NCBI RefSeq assembly: GCF_012927165.1
Contig: NZ_JABBGA010000002.1
Location: forward strand, 248,001 to 312,000
Length of the DNA stretch: 64,000 nucleotides
Direction: 5' to 3'
Source: Zoogloea dura
GTDB taxonomy: Bacteria; Pseudomonadota; Gammaproteobacteria; Burkholderiales; Rhodocyclaceae
Position numbers and translations under genes: made by a program. Of this stretch, positions 1 through 11,887 are shown piece by piece. The notes under the pieces were generated by a model. It made no database searches. It worked only from the letters and a program-made list of their open reading frames with translations, and had not been told where the DNA came from. How positions within the stretch are numbered: the first letter of the stretch is position 1; every line of letters begins with the position of its first letter.

Positions 1-2
1 CG

Positions 3-542
3 CCGGCTGCCGCTGCCCAGCCCACCAACAGTTTCGCCGCCATGCATGCCGCCGCGCTGGCCAACCTGCAGGCCGCCTCCCCCCAGAGCACACCCTCCCC
101 GGTCCCTCTGCATGTCGCCACGCCGGCGTCCAGCCCGCACTGGCCCGAAGAAGTGGGCAACAAGGTCAGCTGGATGGTGAGCAATACGGAAAGCCATGCC
201 GAACTGACGCTGACCCCGCCCCAACTCGGCAAGGTGGAAGTCTCGATCACGGTCAGTGGCGATCAGACCAGTGCCCAGTTCGTCGCCGCCACTCCTGCCG
301 CACGGGAGCTGATTGAGCAGAACCTGCCCCGCCTGCGCGAAATTCTCGAACAAAGCGGCATCAATCTGGGCCAGACGGATGTGGGAACCTCAGGCCAGTC
401 AGCCCAGTCCGGAGATACGCCGACGGGCCGCCAGCGCAGCGGCTGGCAGTCCCCGACCGGAGGTGACGAAGGCCCCGCGACAAGCCCGGTGCCGGCCCAT
501 TGGGCCCGCCGAGGAGAAGGACTTGTAGACACGTTTGCCTGA
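3..542 (+). CDS. fliK: Flagellar hook-length control protein FliK, C-terminal part
   Basis: The reading frame is open from the left edge of the window, so this is only the C-terminal part; the ATG at 42 is internal. FliK is secreted by the flagellar export apparatus, measures the hook and triggers the switch from hook to filament export. The segment around residues ELTLTPPQLGKVEVSI is the conserved C-terminal FliK domain (Flg_hook), rich in beta strands, followed by a Gln/Ser/Gly-rich tail. Position directly upstream of fliL, fliM and fliN supports the call. The N-terminal ruler region lies outside the window. Confidence 0.9.
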   Translation, partial: PAAAAQPTNSFAAMHAAALANLQAASPQSTPSPVPLHVATPASSPHWPEEVGNKVSWMVSNTESHAELTLTPPQLGKVEVSITVSGDQTSAQFVAATPAARELIEQNLPRLREILEQSGINLGQTDVGTSGQSAQSGDTPTGRQRSGWQSPTGGDEGPATSPVPAHWARRGEGLVDTFA

Positions 543-634
543 ATGGGCAAAATGGCGGGCCCTTGCACGCCTTTTCCCTGTTTGCCGGGCGGACGTGACG
601 GATAACAATCAAAGCAGACCAGGAGTGATCCAGC

Positions 635-1207
635 ATGTCGAAAGCACCGGCCAAGGCCGAAGCCGCCGAAGGCGAAGTCCCTGCAAAGGGAGGCAAGAAA
701 AAGCTCATCATCATCATCGCGGCCGTGCTCGTGCTGGCGATTGCCGCCGGGGCGGCCTTCATGCTGCTTGGCAAGAAGAAGCATGCCGAGGGCGAGGATG
801 GCGAGGAGGAGCCCGCCCACCACGAACCACCCAAGGTCAAGGTCGACCCGTCAAAGCCGCCGATCTTCGTCCAGCTCGACCAGTTCACCGTGAACCTTGC
901 GCCGGAGGAGGGCGAGCACTTTCTGCAGGCCACCATGGTCCTGCGCGTTGCCGATGCCAAGGTGGGTGACTCGCTCAAACTCTACATGCCCGAACTGAAG
1001 CACCGCATCATCATGCTGCTGTCGTCCAAGAAGCCCTCCGACCTGGTCCCCGCGGAAGGCCGCGAAGAACTGGCCGACGAAATCAAGGAAGAGGCCAACG
1101 ACGTGCTCGGCTACGCCCCCAGCCCGAAGAAGAAAGGCAAGCGCAACCGGCCGGAAGACGACGGCCCGGTGCTGTCCGTCCTGTTCAACCAGTTCATCGT
1201 GCAGTAA
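635..1207 (+). CDS. fliL: Flagellar basal-body protein FliL
   Basis: FliL is a single-pass inner-membrane protein around the stator and MS ring that supports motor torque. The 190-residue protein has a Lys/Ala-rich cytoplasmic start, one hydrophobic helix at about residues 24-45, a charged linker, and a periplasmic domain beginning near PIFVQLDQFTVNL, typical of FliL. The C-terminus (VLFNQFIVQ) also matches the family. The start is supported by CAGGAG about 10 bases upstream. It lies 14 bases before fliM, so the two are co-transcribed. Confidence 0.96.
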   Translation: MSKAPAKAEAAEGEVPAKGGKKKLIIIIAAVLVLAIAAGAAFMLLGKKKHAEGEDGEEEPAHHEPPKVKVDPSKPPIFVQLDQFTVNLAPEEGEHFLQATMVLRVADAKVGDSLKLYMPELKHRIIMLLSSKKPSDLVPAEGREELADEIKEEANDVLGYAPSPKKKGKRNRPEDDGPVLSVLFNQFIVQ

Positions 1208-1221
1208 GCGCGGAGCCCACA

Positions 1222-2214
1222 ATGGCCCAGGACTTTCTCTCCCAGGAAGAGGTTGATGCCCTGCTCAAGGGCGTCACCGGGGAGAGTGACGACACCGAAC
1301 ATCAGGAGGAGCATCAGGGCGGTGTCCGGGATTACAACCTGGCCACCCAGGAGCGCATCGTGCGTGGGCGCATGCCCACCATGGAGCTCATCAACGAGCG
1401 CTTCGCCCGTTATCTGCGGATCGGCCTGTTCAACTACATGCACCGCAACGTCGAAGTGTCGGTAGGGCCGATCAAGGTCCAGAAATTCAGTGAGTTCGTG
1501 CGCAACCTGGTGGTCCCGACCAACCTGAACCTCTTCATCGCCAAGCCCCTGCGCGGCACGGCCCTGGTCGTCATGGATCCGAACCTGGTGTTCCTGGTGG
1601 TGGACAACCTGTTCGGCGGCGACGGCCGTTTCCACACCCGGGTCGAAGGACGCGACTTCACCCCGACCGAGCAGCGCATCATCCAGGGCTTGCTGAAGGT
1701 TATCTTCGGCGAATATGAAAAGGCCTGGGGGCCCGTGCAGAAACTCGAATTCGAGTATGTCCGCTCCGAGATGAACCCCCAGTTCGCCAACATCGCCACG
1801 CCCAGCGAGATCGTGGTGGCGTCGTCATTCACGCTGGAGTTCGGCGGCTCCCAGGCAGAAATGCATTTCTGCTTCCCCTACTCCATGCTCGAGCCGATCC
1901 GTGAAACGCTCTACTCGACCATGCAGAGCGACCACCTGACCCAGGACAACCGCTGGGTCAGCATGATGGGCAAGCAGCTGCAGACCGCAGAAGTGACACT
2001 CGCGGCGCGGCTCGGAACATCCAACGTCACCCTCCGGGACATCGTGAACATGAAACCGGGCGACGTGATCCCCCTCAACATCCCGGAAACCGTGCAGGCC
2101 GAAGTGGATGGCATCCCCTTCATGGAATGCCGCTACGGCGTCCAGCGCGGCCAATACGCCCTCAAGGTGGAGCGCTTCCTGGCCCAGGAAGACGAGCCCC
2201 CCGGCAAGGCCTAG
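1222..2214 (+). CDS. fliM: Flagellar motor switch protein FliM
   Basis: FliM forms the middle of the C-ring and binds phosphorylated CheY to reverse rotation. The 330-residue length is normal. The extreme N-terminus has the CheY-binding signature LSQEEVDALL. The middle domain follows (VSVGPIKVQKFSEF, LFGGDGRF), and a SpoA-type C-terminal domain (LGTSNVTLRDIVNMKPGDVI) pairs with FliN. It is 9 bases upstream of fliN, in the fliLMN block. Confidence 0.98.
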   Translation: MAQDFLSQEEVDALLKGVTGESDDTEHQEEHQGGVRDYNLATQERIVRGRMPTMELINERFARYLRIGLFNYMHRNVEVSVGPIKVQKFSEFVRNLVVPTNLNLFIAKPLRGTALVVMDPNLVFLVVDNLFGGDGRFHTRVEGRDFTPTEQRIIQGLLKVIFGEYEKAWGPVQKLEFEYVRSEMNPQFANIATPSEIVVASSFTLEFGGSQAEMHFCFPYSMLEPIRETLYSTMQSDHLTQDNRWVSMMGKQLQTAEVTLAARLGTSNVTLRDIVNMKPGDVIPLNIPETVQAEVDGIPFMECRYGVQRGQYALKVERFLAQEDEPPGKA

Positions 2215-2223
2215 GAGTTCAGC

Positions 2224-2673
2224 ATGTCAGAAACCGATACCCCCGACGACAACCAGATCAGCGATGACGACTGGGCGGCCGCCATGCAGGAGCAGGCCGT
2301 AGCAGAAGGCCTGACCGAACCCGCCCTCGGCGAGGAGTCACCCTACCAGGCCAAGCCAGCCAGCCAGCTCTTCCCGGATTTCGGCCAGAGCGGCCCCAAG
2401 GGTGGCTCGATCAACGATTACGACATGATCCTGGACATCCCGGTGCAGCTCACCGTGGAGCTGGGACGCACCAAGATCGCCATCCGCAACCTGCTGCAGC
2501 TGGCCCACGGGTCGGTGGTGGAACTGGACGGGCTGGCGGGCGAGCCGATGGACGTGCTGGTCAACGGGACCCTCATCGCCCAGGGCGAGGTGGTGGTGGT
2601 GAACGACAAGTTCGGCATCCGCCTGACCGACATCATCACGCCCGCCGAGCGGATCCGCAAACTGCGCACCTGA
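2224..2673 (+). CDS. fliN: Flagellar motor switch protein FliN
   Basis: FliN completes the base of the C-ring and helps dock the export ATPase complex. The 149-residue protein has an acidic, variable N-terminal half and a C-terminal SpoA domain (about residues 65-145) containing LTVELGRTKIAIRNLL and VVNDKFGIRLTDI, diagnostic for FliN. It begins 9 bases after fliM with GGAG upstream of ATG. A strong terminator follows 50 bases after its stop, so fliO starts a separate transcription unit or relies on read-through. Confidence 0.98.
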   Translation: MSETDTPDDNQISDDDWAAAMQEQAVAEGLTEPALGEESPYQAKPASQLFPDFGQSGPKGGSINDYDMILDIPVQLTVELGRTKIAIRNLLQLAHGSVVELDGLAGEPMDVLVNGTLIAQGEVVVVNDKFGIRLTDIITPAERIRKLRT

Positions 2674-2722
2674 GCGACCGAGAGCGCACACCCGCCCGCG
2701 ACATACACCGCTGCTCCACCGA

Positions 2723-2764
2723 CAGGCAGGCCCCGCAGGAACAGGCGCGGGGCCTGCCTGTTTT
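2723..2764 (+). terminator. Rho-independent terminator after fliN
   Basis: A perfect 14-bp GC-rich stem (2723-2736 with 2747-2760), a 10-base loop and an immediate TTTT form a textbook intrinsic terminator. It ends the fliLMN transcript, unusually placed between fliN and fliO. Confidence 0.85.
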
Positions 2765-2976
2765 CAGGCTGCCGAAACCTCGCCGGGACGGGGCGACAGC
2801 ACCGATCGGCTCGGCCGGCGGTCAGGGGCATTGGCCCGATGCAGCAACCATTTCTCACCCAGGATCAGCAAGGCCCTCTGCCGCTTGGCCTCGTAGCCCG
2901 GAGGCGGTGAAGACTCGTCCCGATGTTGTTCGGATGCGCCAGCCACCGGCTGGATCTCACGATGCCACAGCAACAT
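2764..2976 (-). CDS. Small hypothetical protein between fliN and fliO
   Basis: I do not recognise a named family for this 70-residue basic protein. It is probably real because GGGGGGAG lies 6 bases before its ATG, it fills the gap between two flagellar blocks, and its stop abuts the fliN terminator. Visible features are a start rich in W, H and Q, a Pro-rich stretch, and a central RALLILGEKWLLH segment that could form a short helix; the end is rich in R, P and S. There is no signal peptide or metal motif. It lies opposite to the fli genes. A chance frame in GC-rich DNA is the alternative. Confidence 0.5.
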   Translation of the reverse strand: MLLWHREIQPVAGASEQHRDESSPPPGYEAKRQRALLILGEKWLLHRANAPDRRPSRSVLSPRPGEVSAA

Positions 2977-3146
2977 GACTGCTCCCCCCTGAACCTGACG
3001 AGTTGTTTGATTGATAGCACAGGGGGCAGTTCATCTGCAAAGCATCTAAGCCGCGATGTGTGAGACTTTTGCCCGCTTTTTCAGGACAGCCGGTATCACC
3101 CGCCAAGGGTAAACTGCGGCCACGCTACCCGGAGTCCACCATCGCC

Positions 3147-3560
3147 ATGCCTCCCCTGCCCTTCGTCGTCGGCCTGTCACTGCTGTCCGGCCCGTTGCTC
3201 GCTGCAGACGGTGGCTTTGACGCGACCTCAAGCGTCCTGCAGATGCTCCTGGGACTGGCCCTCGTCATCGGCCTGTTGTTCGCCGCCCTGCACACGCTCA
3301 AACGCCTCAGCGGCAGCAAGGGGCTCGCCGCAGGCGTATTGCGGATCCGCGGCGCAACGGCGGTCGGCCCGCGGGAGCGTGTCGTGCTGCTGGAGGTGGC
3401 CGACAAGATCCTCGTACTCGGCGTAGCCCCCGGCCGGATCAATACCCTGCACACCCTGGACGCCACTCAACTCCCTGCCGGCACGGCGCCCCAGCCGCCC
3501 TCCGGAAACGATGACTTCCAGACCTGGCTCAAACGCACCCTGGAACGCCGCACCCGATGA
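3147..3560 (+). CDS. fliO: Flagellar biosynthesis protein FliO
   Basis: FliO helps assemble the FliP ring of the flagellar type III export gate. The frame is open from 3060, but the ATG at 3147 gives a normal N-terminus (MPPLPFVVGLSLLSGPLLAADGG, signal-like) of a 137-residue protein and has GGAG upstream. A transmembrane helix follows at about residues 33-50 (LLGLALVIGLLFAALHTLKR). The cytoplasmic domain with GPRERVVLLEVADKILVLGV is typical of FliO. It overlaps fliP by four bases (ATGA), indicating coupled translation. Confidence 0.9.
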   Translation: MPPLPFVVGLSLLSGPLLAADGGFDATSSVLQMLLGLALVIGLLFAALHTLKRLSGSKGLAAGVLRIRGATAVGPRERVVLLEVADKILVLGVAPGRINTLHTLDATQLPAGTAPQPPSGNDDFQTWLKRTLERRTR

Positions 3561-4306
3561 AAGCCTCTCCCTTCACGCTCCGCAAGGTCGGGGCGACACT
3601 GCTGACGCTGGCCCCCCTGACGGTCCTGGCCCAGGCCATGCCCGCCATCACCAGCACGCCGGCCGGAGGCGGTGGCACCCAGTACAGCCTGTCGATCCAG
3701 ACCTTGCTGTTGCTCACCTCCCTGAGCTTCCTGCCAGCCCTGGTCCTGATGACGACCTGCTTCACGCGCATCATCATCGTCATGTCCCTGCTGCGCCATG
3801 CCATGGGAACCCAGACCTCCCCGCCCAATCAGGTCCTGGTCGGCCTGTCCCTCTTCCTCACCTTCTTCATCATGGCGCCGGTAGCCGACAAGGTTTATAC
3901 CGATGCCTGGGTACCGCTTTCGGAAAACCGCATCACCTTCAATGAAGCTCTCGACCGGGCCACCGTACCCGTCAAGACCTTCATGCTGAAGCAGATTCGC
4001 GAGCCGGACCTGAACCTCTTCTCCAAGCTGGCCAAGACCCCTCGGGTCGACAAGGCCGAAGACCTGCCGATGCGGGTCGTCATTCCCGCCTTCGTCACCT
4101 CCGAACTCAAGACCGCGTTCCAGATCGGCTTCATCGTCTTCATCCCCTTCCTGATCATCGACATGGTGGTCGCCTCGGTGCTGATGTCCATGGGCATGAT
4201 GATGATGAGCCCGGCGATTGTCGCGCTGCCCTTCAAGATCATGCTTTTCGTGCTTGTGGACGGCTGGAACCTGCTCATCGCCTCCCTGGTACAGAGCTTC
4301 GGATAG
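3557..4306 (+). CDS. fliP: Flagellar export gate protein FliP
   Basis: FliP is the core subunit of the FliP5-FliQ4-FliR1 export gate in the inner membrane. The 249-residue protein has a cleavable-looking signal sequence, then hydrophobic helices including LLLLTSLSFLPALVLM, the conserved FTRIIIVMSLLRHA block, a periplasmic segment, and the C-terminal pair IGFIVFIPFLIIDMVVASVL and MMMMSPAIVALPFKIMLF. All are FliP signatures. It is translationally coupled to fliO and followed by fliQ after 8 bases. Confidence 0.98.
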   Translation: MKASPFTLRKVGATLLTLAPLTVLAQAMPAITSTPAGGGGTQYSLSIQTLLLLTSLSFLPALVLMTTCFTRIIIVMSLLRHAMGTQTSPPNQVLVGLSLFLTFFIMAPVADKVYTDAWVPLSENRITFNEALDRATVPVKTFMLKQIREPDLNLFSKLAKTPRVDKAEDLPMRVVIPAFVTSELKTAFQIGFIVFIPFLIIDMVVASVLMSMGMMMMSPAIVALPFKIMLFVLVDGWNLLIASLVQSFG

Positions 4307-4314
4307 GAGCCCCC

Positions 4315-4584
4315 ATGACCCCCACCACCGTCGTAGACCTCGGCCGCCAGGCCCTCGAGCTGACCCTGCTGGTCTCGGCGCCGCTGTTCATCGCGGCGCT
4401 TGTCACCGGCCTGCTGGTGTCCATCTTCCAGGCCGCCACGCAGATCAACGAACAGACCCTGTCCTTCGTGCCCAAACTGATCGCCACCTTCATTGCCCTG
4501 GTGCTCGCCGGCCCGTGGATGATCACGATGATGACCGACTTCATCCGGCGCCTCTTCGAGAGCATCCCGGCCATGATCGGCTGA
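4315..4584 (+). CDS. fliQ: Flagellar export gate protein FliQ
   Basis: FliQ is the small two-helix subunit of the flagellar export gate. The 89-residue length is canonical. Two transmembrane helices are visible (about residues 17-38 and 53-73) around the conserved loop FQAATQINEQTLSFVPK. It is preceded by AGGAG and lies 10 bases before fliR, completing the fliOPQR block. Confidence 0.98.
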   Translation: MTPTTVVDLGRQALELTLLVSAPLFIAALVTGLLVSIFQAATQINEQTLSFVPKLIATFIALVLAGPWMITMMTDFIRRLFESIPAMIG

Positions 4585-4594
4585 GCCTCGCGTC

Positions 4595-5377
4595 ATGCTG
4601 AGCGTCACCTCCGCCCAGCTCGAAGCTTGGCTCGCCCTGTTTGCGCTCCCCCTGGCCCGGGTGCTCGGCATGCTCGGTACGGCCCCGGTATTCGGCAACA
4701 ATGCCCTCCCCCGCCGCAGCAAGCTGGTCATCAGCCTGGGCGTGGCGATCGGTGTCATCCCCACCCTGCCGCCGGTACCCGCGATTCCGCTCGACTCCTG
4801 GCCGGGCATCCTGCAGCTGCTGGAGCAAACACTGATCGGTATCGCCATGGGGCTGAGCATGCGAGTGGTATTTGCCGCCCTTGACCTGATGGGGGAGCTG
4901 ATCAGTCTGCAGATGGGCCTGTCCTTCGCCACCTTCTTCGACCCGGTGGCAGGCGGCCAGACAGCGGTGGTGGCAGAATTCCTGACCCTGCTGGCAACGC
5001 TCATCTTCCTGTCACTGAACGGTCACCTGCTGATGGTGGACACCCTGCACCGCAGCTTCGAATGGTTGCCGGTCACCGATAGCATGCTTAACAAGGGCGG
5101 CTGGCTGATCCTGGTACGCTCGGGCGGCACGATCTTCGCCAGCGGCCTGCTGCTGGCACTGCCGGTGGTCACCGCACTGCTGATCACCAACATCGCCCTG
5201 GGCATCCTCACCCGCGCGGCCCCCCAGCTCAACCTGTTCGCGATCGGCTTCCCGATCACCCTGACCGTTGGTTTTACCATGTTGATGCTGACCCTCACTC
5301 ACATGGCCCCCCTGCTCCAGGGTTTCTACGATGCAGGCTTCGACACACTCGCCAGCATGCTGCGGGCCCTGCGCTGA
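4595..5377 (+). CDS. fliR: Flagellar export gate protein FliR
   Basis: FliR is the single-copy subunit closing the FliP/FliQ export gate. The 260-residue protein is strongly hydrophobic with several membrane helices. It contains GTAPVFGNNALPRRSKLVIS, the conserved block GLSFATFFDP, and the C-terminal LNLFAIGFPITLTVGF expected of FliR. flhB often follows fliR; here the next gene is instead a histidine kinase that begins right after the fliR stop. Confidence 0.97.
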   Translation: MLSVTSAQLEAWLALFALPLARVLGMLGTAPVFGNNALPRRSKLVISLGVAIGVIPTLPPVPAIPLDSWPGILQLLEQTLIGIAMGLSMRVVFAALDLMGELISLQMGLSFATFFDPVAGGQTAVVAEFLTLLATLIFLSLNGHLLMVDTLHRSFEWLPVTDSMLNKGGWLILVRSGGTIFASGLLLALPVVTALLITNIALGILTRAAPQLNLFAIGFPITLTVGFTMLMLTLTHMAPLLQGFYDAGFDTLASMLRALR

Positions 5378-5392
5378 GTGCCGGCGACGGCC

Positions 5393-7636
5393 ATGAGCCT
5401 GCCCTTCCCGCCAGACCTGCTGCTAAGCCTGGTGGCGATCGCCCTGTCGGTCGGCCTGGGCTTCGCCGTGCAGCGCCTGGCCCGGGAAAAGTCCCGCACC
5501 CGGATCCTGGAAGCGCGCGTCAGCCAAGAGCGGGAACACCGCCAGGCCACCGAGGCCGCGCTCGAGTCGGCCCACGAACGCTTCACCCAGGTTTTCCAGT
5601 TTCTCCCCGAGCTGGTGACCCTGACCAGCCTGGATGACACCCGGTTGATGGACATGAACCGGAACTGGACACCCCTGCTGGGCTACAGCCGCGAGCAAGG
5701 CCTGGGACGCAGCAGCATCAAGCTCGGTATCTGGCAAAGGCCTCAGGACAAGTCCGAGATCTTCGCCGAGCTGGCCACCGGCCTGGAAGTCCATGACCGG
5801 CAGGTGACCCTCCTGCATCGGGACGGGCATCCGGTGAACACCCTGGTCAGCGCCCGCCTCCTGCACATCGGCGGGCACGACTGTGTCCTGGCGGTATTCC
5901 GCGACATCACCGAGCAGGTGCGCCTGGAGCGTGCCGAAAGAGCTGCGGCCGAAGCCCAGCGGATCTCCGAGGCGATGTTCTCGGCAGCCTTTCACGGCAG
6001 CCCCGACTACATCACCATCAGCCGGGTGTCGGACGGCAAGATCCTCGAGGTCAATCACGCCTTCGCCCAGCTGGTGGGCTGGAGCCGCAGCGAAGCCATC
6101 GGCACGACCTCGGTGGAGCTCGGACTGTGGCCCATCCCGGAAGAACGCGTCGCCCTGGTGGACCTGGTGGTCCAGCATGGCGCCCTGCGCAACTACCCCT
6201 GCACCATCGGGACCCGCAACCAGGGCCGGCGCCACTGCCTGGTCAATGCATCCACCGTCCGCATCGAAGGGCAGGACTGCCTGATCGCCATCGTCCGCGA
6301 CGTCACCGAGCAAAAGGCCGCCGCCGACGCCCTGCAGGAAAGCCAGGCCCGCTTCGCCGCCATCTTCGCCTCCGCCCCGGTGGCGATGTCCCTGACCCGC
6401 ATCGACGACCGCACCCACGTGGATGCCAACCCGGCCTGGGAGCGCCTGTTCGGACTCGACCGAACCTCCGTGCTGGAGCGCAGCACCGGCGAACTCGGCT
6501 TCTGGGTGGACCAGGACGTCTATGACGGGCTGTACAGCCGTATCGCCCGGGACGAAATCGTGGAGCAGCAGGAGGTGCGCATCCGCCCGCGTGGCCGCGG
6601 CGAGATCGCCACCTGCCTGGTATCCGGCTGCCGCCTGCGCATCAAGGGCGAGGACTGCGGCCTGTGGTCCCTGGCGGACATCTCCGAACTGCGCCGGGTC
6701 CAGGGCCACATAGAGGAGCTCAACGAAGGCCTCGAGCGACGTGTTGCGGAGCGCACCGGCGAACTGCGCACTGCCCTCGAAACACTCCACCAGGCCCGTG
6801 ACGAACTGGTCCGCAGCGAAAAGCTGGCGGCACTCGGATCACTGGTCGCCGGCATCGCCCACGAACTCAACACGCCGATCGGCAACAGCGTCACCGTGGC
6901 GACCACCCTGGCCGCCCGTACCACCGACATGGCCCGGGAGCAGGCCGCCGGCACCCTGCGGCGCGCCCACTTCGACAGCTTCGTGGCCTCGGCCCTGGAG
7001 GCCAGCGAACTCCTGATGCGCAACCTGACCCGCGCCCGAGAACTCGTCCGCAGCTTCAAGCAGGTCGCGGTGGACCAGGCCAGCGAAGTACGCCGCCCCT
7101 TCGAACTGGGCGAAGTCCTGCGGGAGATAGGCATGACCCTCGGGCCGATGTTCCACGCCACGCCCTACACCCTCGAGATCGACTGCAATACCCCCATCCC
7201 GATGGACAGCTACCCCGGAGCCCTGGGCCAGATCCTGACCAACCTGGTCACCAACGCCCTCATCCACGGCCTCGAGGGTCGGCCCGCGGGACGCATCCAG
7301 GTCATCGCCCGGCCCGCGGCGGAGTCGGTCAGCATCCGCGTCTGCGACGATGGTGCAGGCATCGGGGAGAGCGCCCTGCAGCGGATCTTCGACCCGTTCT
7401 TCACCACGCGCCTCGGCAAGGGGGGCAGCGGCCTCGGGCTGTACATCGTTTACAACCTCGTCACGCGCAGCCTGGGCGGTCAGATCAGCGCCGCCAGCGA
7501 ACCCGGCACCGGGACCTGCTTCACCCTGTCGCTCCCCCGTACAGCGCCCTCCACCGACGCCCCGGGCGATGCGCTGGCCATCCCGTCACGCCCCACACCA
7601 GGACTAAACTTCGACGATGCAGGGCCGATAAACTGA
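5393..7636 (+). CDS. Membrane-anchored histidine kinase with three PAS domains
   Basis: This is a sensor kinase of about 747 residues. An N-terminal helix (LLLSLVAIALSVGLGFAV) anchors it. Three PAS/PAC units follow, each ending in phrases such as CVLAVFRDITEQ, CLIAIVRDVTEQ and CGLWSLADISEL, then a coiled coil and the catalytic core. The H-box is GIAHELNTPIG (His near residue 490), the N-box LTNLVTNALIHG, and the G-boxes DDGAGI and GGSGLGLYIVYNLV. The ATG at 5393 is chosen; a GTG directly after the fliR stop (5378) would add five residues. Neither has a good ribosome site. It probably phosphorylates the receiver/HD-GYP protein encoded next. The ligand is unknown. Confidence 0.9.
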   Translation: MSLPFPPDLLLSLVAIALSVGLGFAVQRLAREKSRTRILEARVSQEREHRQATEAALESAHERFTQVFQFLPELVTLTSLDDTRLMDMNRNWTPLLGYSREQGLGRSSIKLGIWQRPQDKSEIFAELATGLEVHDRQVTLLHRDGHPVNTLVSARLLHIGGHDCVLAVFRDITEQVRLERAERAAAEAQRISEAMFSAAFHGSPDYITISRVSDGKILEVNHAFAQLVGWSRSEAIGTTSVELGLWPIPEERVALVDLVVQHGALRNYPCTIGTRNQGRRHCLVNASTVRIEGQDCLIAIVRDVTEQKAAADALQESQARFAAIFASAPVAMSLTRIDDRTHVDANPAWERLFGLDRTSVLERSTGELGFWVDQDVYDGLYSRIARDEIVEQQEVRIRPRGRGEIATCLVSGCRLRIKGEDCGLWSLADISELRRVQGHIEELNEGLERRVAERTGELRTALETLHQARDELVRSEKLAALGSLVAGIAHELNTPIGNSVTVATTLAARTTDMAREQAAGTLRRAHFDSFVASALEASELLMRNLTRARELVRSFKQVAVDQASEVRRPFELGEVLREIGMTLGPMFHATPYTLEIDCNTPIPMDSYPGALGQILTNLVTNALIHGLEGRPAGRIQVIARPAAESVSIRVCDDGAGIGESALQRIFDPFFTTRLGKGGSGLGLYIVYNLVTRSLGGQISAASEPGTGTCFTLSLPRTAPSTDAPGDALAIPSRPTPGLNFDDAGPIN

Positions 7637-7644
7637 GCATATAC

Positions 7645-7670
7645 CTGCCACGGGGGCATTCCCCCGGCAG
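7645..7670 (+). other. Hairpin between kinase and HD-GYP regulator genes
   Basis: A stem of CGGGGG with CCCCCG (7651-7656/7661-7666, loop CATT) is extended by CTGC/GCAG after a two-base bulge. No T-run follows, so it is not a classical terminator. It may tune mRNA stability or read-through between the two signalling genes. Confidence 0.45.
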
Positions 7671-7689
7671 TACGCCTATCGGAGCCTCC

Positions 7690-8732
7690 ATGGCCATTGC
7701 GATCGTTGACGACACCCCCCTCAACCTCACGCTGATTCAGGCACTGGTCCGCAAGCTCACCCCCCCGGGCACCGAGATTGTCTGCTTCACCTCCCCGCTC
7801 GCAGGCCTGGACTGGTGCGCCAACCACGAGCCAGACCTGATCATCGTCGACTACATGATGCCCGACCTCAACGGGGTCGAATTCATCGAAGCGGTACGCA
7901 AGCAGCACCCGGCCGATGTCGTACCGATCCTGATGGTGACAGCCGCTCATGAGAAGGAGGTCCGCTACGAAAGCCTCGGTGCAGGGGCCAACGACTTCCT
8001 GACCAAGCCCATCGACCGCCACGAGTTCGACCCGCGGGTGCGCACCATGCTGACCCTCCGCGAGAGCCAGAAACGCATGCGCAGCTGGAACGACGACCTG
8101 CAGCAGGCCGTCCTGCGCCAGACCGCCGACATCGTGGCGCGGGAACGGGAAACCATCACCCGGCTGGCCCGCGCCGCCGAGTATCGCGACCCGGAAACCG
8201 GCGCCCACATTCTGCGCATGGCCCACTACTCGCGCCTGATCGCCAAGCGCCTGGGTGTGGACGAGGCGCTCTGCGACCGCCTGCTGAGCGCCGCCCCGAT
8301 GCACGACGTGGGCAAGGTCGGCACCCCCGATCACATCCTTCTCAAGCCAGGCCGCCTCACCGACGATGAGATGGTCATCATGCGGCGCCACGCAAGCATG
8401 GGTCATGACATCCTCAAGGGCTCCTCGTCCCCCATGATCCAGCTTGCCGCCGAGATCGCCCTCACCCACCACGAGAAGTTCGATGGCACAGGCTACCCTG
8501 CGGGTCTGGCCGGCGACGCCATCCCCCTGATGGGGCGCATCGTCGCGGTGGCCGACGTGTTCGACGCCCTCACGTCCGCCCGCCCCTACAAGCCGGCATG
8601 GGAGATCGAGCGGGCGGTCGACTTCCTGAAGGAACAAAGGGGAGCCCACTTCGACCCTGCCTGCGTCGACGCCTTCCTGACAGACTGGCACGAAGTCCTG
8701 GAAATCCGCCGACGCTTCAAGGATGACGACGC

Positions 8733-8736
<4 letters not shown>
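7690..8736 (+). CDS. Receiver plus HD-GYP cyclic-di-GMP phosphodiesterase (RpfG family)
   Basis: A response regulator that should degrade cyclic-di-GMP when phosphorylated. The receiver occupies residues 1-125 with the phospho-acceptor Asp near 54 (LIIVDYMMPDLNG) and the conserved Lys in FLTKPID. The HD-GYP domain spans about 150-340, with H205-D206 in MHDVGKVG and G268-Y269-P270 in HHEKFDGTGYPAGLAG, so the metal ligands look intact. GGAG precedes the ATG. Its stop overlaps the start of the following hybrid kinase by four bases, so these two proteins are co-translated and probably act in one pathway. Confidence 0.95.
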
Positions 8737-11837
<3,101 letters not shown>

Positions 11838-11843
11838 ACGCCC

Positions 11844-11876
11844 CCGGAGAGGCGGCTGTTCAAGCCGCCTCTCCGG
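11844..11876. terminator. Hairpin terminator between convergent genes
   Basis: A perfect 14-bp GC-rich inverted repeat (11844-11857 with 11863-11876, loop GTTCA) lies between the stops of the hybrid kinase (+) and gloA (-). The T-runs are poor on both strands, so it is a likely bidirectional terminator of moderate strength. Confidence 0.65.
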
Positions 11877-11887
11877 ATTGCCGTGGA

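Noticed and set aside
553-566. Sigma-54-like TGGCGGGCCCTTGC before fliL
   Set aside because: The distance between GG and GC is 9 rather than 10 bases, which RpoN does not tolerate well; it also falls just after fliK within the operon.
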